Shown one piece after another: positions 35,436 through 45,900 of a stretch of 64,000 nucleotides of DNA. This stretch comes from Bugula neritina. Taxonomy: Eukaryota > Bryozoa > Gymnolaemata > Cheilostomatida > Bugulidae. The notes beneath the pieces are model-generated. The model made no database searches, was not told the DNA's origin, and saw only the letters and a list, made by a program, of their open reading frames with translations. The stretch lies in assembly GCA_964035545.1 (NCBI GenBank), contig OZ037767.1, positions 16,177,498 to 16,241,497 on the forward strand, written 5' to 3'. The stretch's first letter is position 1. Each line of letters opens with the position of its first letter. A program made the position numbers and the translations under genes.

Positions 35436-37337
35436 TATTGTTATAACTATAAGTTACTGGTAGTTAATAAGTATGAATTATTGAATATAATTATATAGTT
35501 ATACTAAATAGTCATAAACCAGAGTCACTAATAGTTAGAATGCCATAAACACTCACCTGATTTAAGTTTTAATGATTGGCAAGAACATCTCTTCATTTAA
35601 TTTATTTGCGAAAAACTGGTACAAATTACATGAATGAGAAGGATTTTCAATTTTTCAAATTGGGTCCTGATGTATTATTATGCGTAGCGGATGCCTGCAA
35701 TTAATATATTTAAAACCCGAAATAAAATATTTCTATACTATGATTCAAGTTTTTAAGAGAATAGGTTGACAAAATATTTGGGCCTCTTTGTGACAAATCA
35801 AATACTAATAGAGCTTATATTATAGTCATTTTTTAATGACAAAAAGTTTTTTGAAAAGCTATTTTCGTTTTCACTTTTATCACAACACTTTACTTTTCGA
35901 AACTTTTCATGTATCGAATAGACAACTCCTAAAGAACATGCGCCATTTGCCCATGAAGTGAACTTCGAGTTATAATAATGATTATTTACAAGTTTGATCA
36001 ACCCAATACAAAGCTACGTCTTTTTATGAGTACATCTCGCAACATAAATAAACGATAAAAATAATGGATAAAACGCAATCGAAAAATATATCAAACACAT
36101 ATACTTAAATCAATATTAATAAATAAAATTGTATCTAATTATAAATATATATATATATATATAATATACAAAACATATAAATAATAATTATGATACATAA
36201 TTATAACATATAAAATGTATATAATTTAGTATAATATATAATATATTGCGTTGGTATATAAAAATAAAAATATATTGTTATATATAATATGATAATTATA
36301 AATAAATAACATTATATATCAACGTAATATATATTTGGGCTATTTATATCAGTGCACATAACTTCCTAGAATATAAAAATAATTTTAGGAGGTGCAACAT
36401 AAAATGAGAGGACAACTATTTTTGAATTGAGTTTGTAAGACTAAATTCCTACTTGCTCATTATAGTTGTAATTGTGAAAAGCTGGTGCGAAGTCTACAAG
36501 GGGTGGATTGTTTTCAAATCAATGCATTTTAATTTATTATAAAAATTTTATCTAAACCAAAAGATTTTAATATTATCTTTATGATATGTAAGTATATAAA
36601 CTATGTAGTTAAAAAATTGTACTTTTGAATACATATTGCTGCTAAAAATATGTGTATAGGCATCAACCCCCTTGATATCCACCACTAGTTGTTATTAGTA
36701 CTTCAAGCTACTAGCAGTCTTTTAACCAATCAAATTGAATTGGTTATCACATGCAGCCAATCGAATCTGTACATATTAACTGACCAGAGTAGGTGAACAT
36801 TCGTGATCACTGCCACTCACTGACTCCCGTCGAGCCGTGATAGGACTTAAAATGTCCAGTAGAGGAATAGATATACTGGTTGTGCCCCCCCCCCCCGTTA
36901 CCCCTACACATAAAGCATGAATTTTATGACCATCTTTTTTAGTCTTTTTACATATTTTGGTTTCATATTTAACTATAAAACTTAAACTGTTAATGTTTTT
37001 GTTTGCTGCAAGAAGCATCAAATAAATCAAGGGATTTTCATGTTAATTATTTGCATTGCTTTACTTCCTTTCTATCTTTCTTTAAATAGAAATATCAGCA
37101 TCTTTCATCAATAAGATGTTTTATTTTACTTTAAATAGTTACTTTACTAATGGCAGTGGGAGACAAAATTAACCAACCGGAGTTATTATATAAATTACTA
37201 AAATACAGTTCATTATGGTTTCAACTGGAATCTTGAACTTTTTCTCTAAAATGCTTGGATAAGACTATTTGCATATTCAAAGGTTCTTCGTCACCACTTG
37301 GAGTTTGGTTTTATAAAATATTATAAGAAGTTGGCCT
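35436..37337. other. No gene recognised; one inverted-repeat flank
   Basis: AT-rich. A run of 12 C at 36885-36896 sits in GGTTGTGCCCC...GTTACCCCTACAC, which is the inverse of the flank at 17566-17590. Nothing else supported. Confidence 0.4.
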
Positions 37338-37340
37338 AAG

Positions 37341-38146
37341 TTTATATATTAACCAATCACATGCATTCGTTACTGCATTTGCTCAACCTGGTTACTTCTG
37401 AGGTATAGGGCTCTTCCCAGGAGGTAGGGTTCTTCCCAGAGTAGTTGACCTGGTTTTATGTTGACCAATCAAATTCAAGCACATCCGATTGTGACTATAA
37501 ATACAGCAGTGTGTTCCGTTTAGGTTCAGTCTACAACTTATCTGTGTAACACATCTGAATCTGAACTCTATTCTCCACAATGAGTAGCAACAGCACATTT
37601 GGTGAGTGACTACGCATACAGTACTTGTATTTTTATAATTTATTAAGCACTGTTAAGTAGAATATTCTATCTTAAAATCTCGGAGCTAAATTATATCAAA
37701 GAGTAATTAAAAACATTTTCATCATTATAGTTGGAAAAATTTTTTTAATCTTTTTCTATTTTTAAAATGTAACTATTAATAAATTTTATGTAACTTTAGT
37801 TTAGCATGCAAAGCCTTTAAAACTTATTCAAATCTGATTCTAATCTACAAACTAGTAATACTGCAAATTGTTTGTATAATATCACAGCTAACTCTTTCAG
37901 AACAAAGTATTTATTCAGACTAAAAATACTTGCTTATAGTACTAAATTCAGTGCAATACAATAGTGTAATACATAGTGGAGTACAAAATTGCATAACCTT
38001 ATATTTTAATTTTAGACATTAAAAAGCTCTCTCCAAAGAAGAGATACACGTTAATATGGAGAAATTTTAACATTCCTCCACCTGCGCACATAGCAAGACG
38101 ATATGCTGAGATAACCCAACCAGAACCATACTATGATTATAATGAG
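37341..38146 (+). repeat. 806-bp tandem duplication, unit 1
   Basis: The stretch starting TTTATATATTAACCAATCAC at 37341 recurs at 38147, placing promoter, exon 1, intron and most of exon 2 of a small gene in tandem. The intron is a little longer in unit 2. Unit 1 ends within exon 2. Confidence 0.93.
37353..37531 (+). promoter_or_regulatory. Core promoter of small gene, copy 1
   Basis: CCAAT at 37353-37357 and 37465-37469, TATAAATA at 37496-37503 and an initiator-type TCAGTC at 37526-37531, 30 bases downstream of the TATA start. The spacing is that of a focused RNA polymerase II promoter. The first ATG follows at 37580. Confidence 0.75.
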
Positions 38147-38158
38147 TTTATATATTAA
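37580..38158 (+). pseudogene. Small unknown gene, copy 1, 3' end lost at duplication junction
   Basis: Exon 1 37580-37601 (MSSNSTF, donor GTGAGTGAC); exon 2 38016-38158 (acceptor TTTTAATTTTAG). The predicted product is 54 aa. It matches copy 2 through YYDYNE and then reads into the next unit as FIY and stops, because the duplication cut the gene before its splice donor and third exon. It may still be expressed as a shortened peptide, or be spliced into copy 2. Family unknown. Confidence 0.65.
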
Positions 38159-38337
38159 CCAATCACATGCATTCGTTACTGCATTTGCTCAACCCGGTTA
38201 CTTCGGAGGTATAGGGCTCTTCCCAGGAGGTAGGGTTCTTCCCAGAGTAGTTGACCTAGTTTTGCGTTGACCAATCAAATTCAAACACATTCCATTGTGA
38301 CTATAAATACAGCAGTGTGTTCTGTTAAGGTTCAGTC
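38159..38337 (+). promoter_or_regulatory. Core promoter of small gene, copy 2
   Basis: Same arrangement as copy 1: CCAAT at 38159-38163 and 38271-38275, TATAAATA at 38302-38309, initiator TCAGTC at 38332-38337. All elements are unchanged although nearby bases differ. Confidence 0.75.
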
Positions 38338-38385
38338 TACAACTTATCTGTGTAATACATCTGAATCTGAACTCTATTCTCCACA

Positions 38386-39356
38386 ATGAGCAGCAACAGC
38401 ACATTTGGTGAGTGACTATGCATACAGTACTTGCATTTTAATAATTTATTGGGCAACATTAAAAAGAATATTCTATCTTGAAATTTTGGAACTGAATTAT
38501 ATCTGAAAGTTATTAAAAACATTCTCATAATTAGGCCTTTAGTTAAAAAATCTTTTTTAATGTTTTTCTATTTTTAAAATGTAATTGTTAAAAAACTTTA
38601 TGTAACTTTAGTTTAGCTTGCAGAGCCTTTAAAACTTATTCTAATCTGATTCTAATCTACAAACTAGTAATACTGCAAATTGTTTGTATAATATCACAGC
38701 TAACTCTTTCAGTACAAAGCATTTATTTAAACTAGAAATACTTGCTTTGTACTAAATCGCAGTGCAATACAATAGTGTATTACATAGTTGAGTACAAAAT
38801 AGGATGTATATATAAAATTGCATAACACTATATTTTAATTTCAGACATTAAAAAACTCCCTCCAAAGAAGAGATACACGATAATATGGAGGAATTTTAAC
38901 ATTCCTCCACCTGCACACATAGCAAGACAATATGTGGAGATAATCCAACCAGAACCATACTATGACTATAATGAGTAAGTACTGCTTTACTGCTCAGTCT
39001 TTCTGTTGTAACCAGAATTCTTAGTCAAACTGCTCTCTGATTACCAGATAAACTTTCTCCATATAATTATTTATAGTCTAGATCTGTCAGGTTTGTGTTT
39101 GCAAGGCTTAAATTAACAATAAAGGCATATATTTAGTTAAAGAAATATTCTATGCAATCAGTAGTTCTATTAGATGATGGTGTAATTCTAAACTTTGACT
39201 GACAGAAGAGAAACTATTATGAGTCTTCATATATTAATATCTGGATAACTATTATTTTATTATACTTTTAGAAAGATGACAAGTAACCTCCAAGATGGTG
39301 GACTACATACATATTATGTGATAAACTCTGATACTCTGGTGAAAAGGGGGAGCTGA
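38386..39356 (+). CDS. Small protein of unknown function, copy 2 (78 aa)
   Basis: Exons 38386-38407, 38845-38974 and 39272-39356, GT-AG introns, phases agree, stop TGA. AATAAA lies at 39561. The start is the first ATG after the initiator. The product is basic at first (FDIKKLPPKKRYT), then has NFNIPPPAHIARQYVEIIQ and an acidic-aromatic PEPYYDYNE; the end is DTLVKRGS. No signal peptide, membrane segment or known domain is recognised. Copy 1 differs from it by a few residues (for example LSPKK for LPPKK), so the frame has been kept since duplication. I do not recognise the family. Confidence 0.65.
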
Positions 39357-39574
39357 ATCTGTCACATGCTGAGGAATTGAATTACTCAGCTTCCTGTATT
39401 TTAATAACTGATCTAAACAAGTTTCCTCAAGTGTAAAGTTAGCTGAAATGTCAAACTAGCATGTCAACATGATATTTCTATTTATATAACTATATAATTA
39501 TATGATATTGTATATAAATATATAATGTACTATATTTTACTTGATTGTATTATTTAAACTAATAAAACTTTTTA

Positions 39575-40600
39575 TATTATCTTGTATATACCAGGCGGGC
39601 TGAAGTATGAATGTGATTTGAATATATGTGCTTACAAATATATTTTATTTCATCTAATAATAGATTGTACTTTTTATTTCCTGCCAAACAAGCAACTTAC
39701 AGAAAATTTGAGTGAGAAAATCAGAGCTAAAAGTCTATTTCTCACTATTTCTGTAGTAGATTACATAACATTTTAAAGACTGCTGCTTTAACCATATATA
39801 GTAACTGCTTTGAATTCAGCAGCAATCAGTCTGTATATCTGGTGTTAGCGAAGAATATTTTTAATTTGCATTTATTATTAGTTCAACACACCAAGCTAAG
39901 ACTTTCTCTACATTTAACTGTGAAATTATGATTGCAGAATCAACACATGCCAATATAGTAGTTATAACCGCTAGTTATATTTAATATTTTATATTTTGTT
40001 TGCTTAAATGATTATAAAGCTATTCTTTATAGGCCAGTAAATTTTTATTGGATTTATTCAGCTTTAACAGTACAAAACCATATTTTGTCACTTATGCTGC
40101 CTATTTCTCTCCTAATAAACAAAAGTTTTGATTATTTTGGCATGGGCAAGTTTCTTCAATGTTCAAAGTCTTTCAGGTAAAAGAGATTTAAGAGTTCAAT
40201 AGTTCAATTTATTTACAGGCCAATGAATGAAAATTTCATAATTACGTATCTTAATTATTAAGTAATAAAATATGCTCTCAAGAGACTCACATCTTTGAAA
40301 AGCTGTATGATTGCTGGCCAATCTGTGAGGATTAAAAATTGAGAAACTCAGAAAGCTAAAAATTAAAGCCTGTAAATATAAAGTTACATAATAGAGAAGC
40401 TGGTATTAGCTGGCAATTACAGTCAGCTTGGTAAGTGCTGTGCATCTGAGCTAAGTCTATGAAATCTGCTCTACTTATACTGAATTTGGTTTGGTAAAAT
40501 AGTTTTCAGAGTTTAGGTTGTTTTCAACACAAAGAATAATTCACTAACCAATCTTAAGCAGTATGATGGCTGCAGCAAAAGTCATCAGCTGAAGCCATCA
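39575..40600 (+). repeat. Dispersed repeat R1, copy b
   Basis: Starts near ACCAGGCGGGCTGAAGT, continues with GTAGTAGATTACATAACATT and ends with the AGAGGATTAAAA and ACTCAGAAAGC blocks, in the same order as the other R1 copies. No coding potential. Confidence 0.75.
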
Positions 40601-41755
40601 TATTAATAATTTAATTAATTGCTCCTTGCTTTATACATGCATAATATAATTATTATATAATCTTATATTTAATCAAATATAATAAAACAAATATAGACTT
40701 GTATTGTATATTATATCTATGATATATATAAATTGCGTTTTTAGAAAGGGGGAATTTAATAGTAAACATCTATGGAAGGGGAGTTGATGGTATGACAAAG
40801 GTTTGGAATCGTTTAAGTTCTTATGGAATGAGCTGCACTTTAGCGTAGGTAACTTATAACTATTGTTTACATCTCGTAACTAAGTAGCTAGCCGCCACAA
40901 TTAGCGATCCCTGACTCCGGCGCCAAAGGTTTCATTTGATTTAGTCAATGGCCGTTTCCGTAGTTACCAGGTTACCAAGTGGCCGGCCAGTTTACAGACC
41001 GATACTATAATAATAGAAATAAAAATATACTCTCGTGTAGTTTGAGTAATATCATTATTTCTCAAATTAATATGGTACTTTACCCTGTTTACTGTCTATT
41101 TACATTATATTTATACTTACTCTTAGTCTTACTCTAACAATAACAGTAACGACTAACTCTTACTCTTAGTGAATTACTATCACTCTGTAACACACTAATA
41201 CTAATAGTAATAGTAATACTAATACAGTAATAGTAATACTAATACTAATACTAATACTAATAGTAATGGTATTTGCTATTTAGTATTTAAGCGTGTCATT
41301 CTTTAAATTAAAATCATTATAATATTATTTAAAATTAAATAGTTGGTAATCTATAACTTCAAATGTATAACAATAAATTATTGTTATAAACTCAAAGTTG
41401 AAGATTACCATATTAATCAAATGATATAAATTATTGAATATTCTATTATATTTATTATTATATTACTTATTCAAAAAGTTATTGTTATAATAAACTTAAT
41501 GATTTTAATTGACTTCAAGTTTAGGGTCAAGTTTTAATAATGGAAAATTGATCTACTACTAGTACTAGTACAAATTTTTAGATTCATGTTACACTTACTC
41601 AATTTGAATATCAGAATATCTTACCCATGGTACTAGTCAGTTAATAATCACAATGAATAGTAATCACTGCATGCAATCACTATTTACAATCTTTCACCTT
41701 GCAAAGTCTTCTCACTATATTATCATGATCTATTCAATCGCTGTATGGTTTAATC
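40601..41755. other. No gene recognised; simple repeats
   Basis: AT-rich, with an ACTAATAGTAAT simple repeat at about 41195-41270. An imperfect hairpin lies at 41341-41412 (GGTAATCTATAACTT against AAGTTGAAGATTACC). Confidence 0.5.
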
Positions 41756-41759
41756 CGCT

Positions 41760-42420
41760 TTTGTATGTATATAGATCTTCTCATCAGTTTTGGTAAGGAA
41801 AGTATTAGCTAGCGCCAAATCACTGCTTCTTGTATAATCTAGTATTTTCTCTCCATCATCATTCCTGACTTACCTTTATGCCATCTCTCAAAGCCCTCCA
41901 GTCTAACTGTTCAGTCATGTTCATTCAAGTCTCCTGCAAATATCAGTTGTTCTGATGCCGGGGTGCGTGTAATGGTTCTTTCCAGTTGGTTCCAGAATCG
42001 CTGCTCCTCCTGCTCTTTGCAACCCTGTCAGGGCGCATATACGGTCACTATGTTGTATGCCTTCTCAGGTGTTATTAATTTCATTGCCATTATTCTTTCA
42101 GATGCTCTCTTAGTTGCTATTACTTTGTCTTGCCACTCCTCACTAAGGCATATTGCAACTCCATTTCTCGGTCTTCTACCTCCACTATAGTATAGTTTAT
42201 AAACATCTCCGATGTTTCTTGTTTTTCCTTCCTCTTGTCCTTCCTCCATCACGTTTCCTTTAAGCATACTATGTGAATTTTTCTTTTATTCATCTTGTCT
42301 GTTACCTCTCTACTCTTTCTTGTTAGGGTGCCTATATTAAGGGATGTCGACCTCAACTTTGTTTGCCTCGCTTGTTTTCTTCTCACAGCGTCAATGCATA
42401 AGTGCCATTGCGCATCGCTT
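41760..42420 (-). pseudogene. LINE endonuclease fragment (APE-type), decayed
   Basis: Minus-strand frames read NKRKIHIVCLKET near 42290, then YKLYYSGGRRPRNGVAICLS (near 42195-42140), KAYNIVTVYAP (42060-42028), and a further frame with QLIFAGDLNEH (near 41925). This is the order of the apurinic-endonuclease domain of non-LTR elements (K-E-T, Y-x-G-G-x-x-R-x-G-V, V-Y-A-P, G-D-L-N). Frameshifts separate the pieces and no RT follows. It lies about 400 bp upstream of a TRIM-like gene on the opposite strand. Confidence 0.8.
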
Positions 42421-42424
42421 CCGG

Positions 42425-42804
42425 GGTATGCCCTATAGTGTTAGCTGTCTATATTCTGATTGCCTCTGGCATAATTGTTTGTGGGGCATGTTTCATTAAG
42501 GACTAGATGCTCTTCCTGATGTCCACCCTCTGTGTTCACCTGAGCTCGTGACCGGCTGTTTGCTCCTCTGGTTTGCTGAGCATTCAGGAAACATTCTGAC
42601 TATCATGTATACCAGTGTTATTACCTGCCTTTGTTTAACATAAATTTTCATGTCTTTATATGTAAAGTTGGTTGTTGATGGTCTGGTTGAGACCTAGAAC
42701 TTAATAGGTCAGTCTTTGGTTGGGAAAGTGAAGGACAAACCTTCACCGATGTAGGTTAAATATTATGCGTATCTTTTACAGGGTTTCCTTATCATATAAC
42801 CAAG
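42425..42804. other. Upstream region of TRIM-like gene A
   Basis: No TATA box is evident. TATCTTTTACAG at about 42770-42781 looks like a splice acceptor just 24 bases before the start codon, so a 5' UTR intron is likely and the promoter may lie further upstream. Confidence 0.4.
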
Positions 42805-42986
42805 ATGGAAGAATCCAGAGTTGTGAAAAAAAGACTAAACAATTCGTATCGCTGTGGGTACTGCTCGCAGTACTTCAACAAACTTGAAGATCCCAGAACT
42901 CTGCCCTGTCTGCATGTGTACTGCATGAGATGTTTGAAGACTGACATCGGTGGTAGGAAGGATCATATCAGATGTGCTTATTGTAG
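42805..42986 (+). CDS. TRIM A exon 1, RING finger
   Basis: Starts ATGGAAGAATCC; donor GTGAGTTAC. Carries all but the last residue of the C3HC4 RING: CGYC, then LPCLHVYCMRC, then CAYC. The first ATG after the putative UTR acceptor was taken as start. Confidence 0.9.
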
Positions 42987-45900
42987 GTGAGTTACAGTAC
43001 ATAACACAATATATCATGTCATAGGCTTGCATGTGATTTTCTCACCATCATCTAGGAGTTGTCTGATCTGTGTCTATGGAAAGCTAACAATACTGTATAT
43101 TCTATATTAACTCGGGTTACTAACTTGTGGATAATGAATAAATTTTTACTAATCATTTAAATTCAATTTATATGCTCCCATTTTTGTATTTTCTACCGTC
43201 TATAGTTTTATATAATTGAGTTTTCCTAATCATTGTAATTGAAGTCAAAGTTTTGACATCTAAAAAGGTGGCTATCATAATTATTAAGTACTTTGCTTGG
43301 TAATTAACAATAAGTTCTCACTTTTATTAGCAAACAACATTTTAGCAAGCAATCTTCTTCTACTTCTTAGATCGTTCTGGCCTCTTTCCATGGATTGATC
43401 GATCTGAGATCAATTTATGTAAAGACAGTGATTGTGTTGTATAGTCTGTCGTCTATATATTATATGAATGTGTGTTGATGAGTGATGAGTATCTTTTTGA
43501 GTATTTGTCAAGGACATATAGCTGTGTGTGTTGATGGAGTATTTCATTACTTCAGACATCATATTATATTAGACTTCCTGGTATACTAAACAGAGATAAC
43601 ACACTGAATAATATATTGTAGGAAAGATCACTATGACATAACAGACCCCACTACTCTACCTGTCGCAAAGCATGGAGACCCCTTGGAATATAAATCTCCA
43701 CCCAAACCTGCACCCATGCCTTGCGATGTTTGTAAAGATGGAACAGAAGCTGCCACATTCTGTGTCGACAGTCAAAAGAGGTTGTGTCAGCAGCATCAAG
43801 AAGTGAGTCTTTCTTATATCATTTCTCAATATTGGTTACTAAACCAGTTCTGGTTTGTGTGTAGAATATTATTGAAAAGAAATGTTGAGTCTGTGTGACT
43901 TTTTATACTAAACACACAGTTTCACAGTGCAGTGAGTCAACTATGACAGACTTGTTGGTGAAAATACAACCAACTAAACTGTTGACCTTTATTATACAGA
44001 ATCACAGAGAGCTGATGGGAGATAGACATCAGTTTATTGACATTGAGGTCTACAGAGCTTCTCCCCAAAGATATACTATAACTGAATGTGAACATCATAA
44101 ACAGGAACAGCTGACAGAAGTGTGTTCCAAGTGTCACCAGATATTCTGTATGAGATGTGATATGAGGACTGGCTGTAAGGATAAGACAGGTATTTACTTG
44201 CTGTTTCTATTTTTGTAGAAAGAAACTGGGAAATATTACACGAACCTGTTATTGATTATTCTATCATTAAAATAAGTTATGTAACAGCAAAAGAGGCCGT
44301 AGGTTTTTCAGACTGAGTTGATATGAATATTGAAACTAGATCTTGTGAAAAAAATTAAAAAAGACACGCTAACGGCTGGAGGTATTTGTCAACATATTAA
44401 GGTTTGTGTGAGACAGAAGTGCATAGTGCAGGAGTTTATATTCTAACTGTTATGTTGAATATTCAGTATATTTCATCCTTCAAGTGTCTGTTTCCTTGAT
44501 AAGATGGCATAGACATAACTTTAACTCACCAGTGTCCCACCTTTTTCAAACCATTCCGCCTTTTTATAAGTGTTTTCTATGAAGTTTCCCCCTTTTAAGA
44601 AACACTATTTTATATTTATAAAGAAAATCTGGGACAGGTTCTTTTCCCTAATAATTCTTTGAGTGTAAGAAAAGTCACTTAGTTTTTGACATAGAACAGT
44701 GTCTGCAACAACTTCAGTTATTAGCTTTGAAAGCATTGATGCTGCTATTAAAAGCTGTGAGTTGATGATTATATATAACTCATTCATTTTAGATTCAGAT
44801 TTTTTAGTGGAGCAAATATATCTACTAGGTATGCAGTAACTTGTTTATAGGGATCAGTTTGACTGGCTGCAAAAAATTTCCTGTTGTTTTTTGCATTAAA
44901 GAAACTTTTTAACCTCCATTTGTAGTAGGACAGGTAGCAGCTAGGGTAGAGTGAATATTAGACACATGGATGTAGAAGTAAACTTAGATTATAAAGTGTA
45001 GTGTGGATAAATAAGTGAACTAAATAAAACGGAGGTTTTATAGTTATACATATACATGTAACTTAGAATACAAGGGAAGCGCTTAAAGAGCTGGAACAAA
45101 CTGTGTGAATTTTTTAAAAATCAAAACCCCTTTTAAGCCCAAATTCTGCACAAGGAGGAGCTCCCCTGAGGTTGGAGCTACTGCTTTAAATTTTTTAACT
45201 ACATTATTCCAAGTGCAGTGAATAATGAGCTAACCATGTGACATCTTTCTAGAATGTCCTTTTGTGTAAATTAGTGCTAGAGAAAGGTCAGCTATGATCA
45301 ACTCAGATAGCAATACTTGAGACAGAGTCCAACTGTTTAGTAATTACATAGTATGTGTATAGTGATACATCATCAACCTGTAGTTACAAGTAATATGTGT
45401 ACAATATCATATCTAAAATATATTACTTTTAGTAATAGTGTGATTTTATGTATACAGAAGAGACAGTAGCATTCCATGACTTGGCATCTTTGAGTGATTT
45501 GTCTTGTGAGTTACGAGAGAGTCTGACTGGTGGAATAGAGACTCTGTCTGAGAAAGTTGCAAAGTTGAATGACATCTCAAAGGATGCCTGGAAAGAACTG
45601 AGTAAAATAGAAGATGAAGTGAAGAAGATGGTTGCCAGAGTAAACGCTGTAGCTGATGCTCAGGTATGCTGACATATGGTGATGTCATCTAATGTATTTC
45701 TGTTTGTCTGAAATTAGGTTTTGCATTTGGTCTTTCAGTTGTAATCAGAAATGAATTTCATTTGTCATTCAAATTAACTGGCCATTAAAGCATTATCATT
45801 CTGTGTGCAGGTAGCAGTAGTCATTCATCATATGTAAGCCTAGGGCCACACGGTGCGTATTTTCGCATATACGAAAATTGAAATCACAAGTAGCAAAGGT

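Noticed and set aside
42835-43032. Minus-strand open frame opposite the TRIM RING exon (also 57786-57983)
   Set aside because: Shadow of the RING exon in the other strand; conserved only because the exon is.
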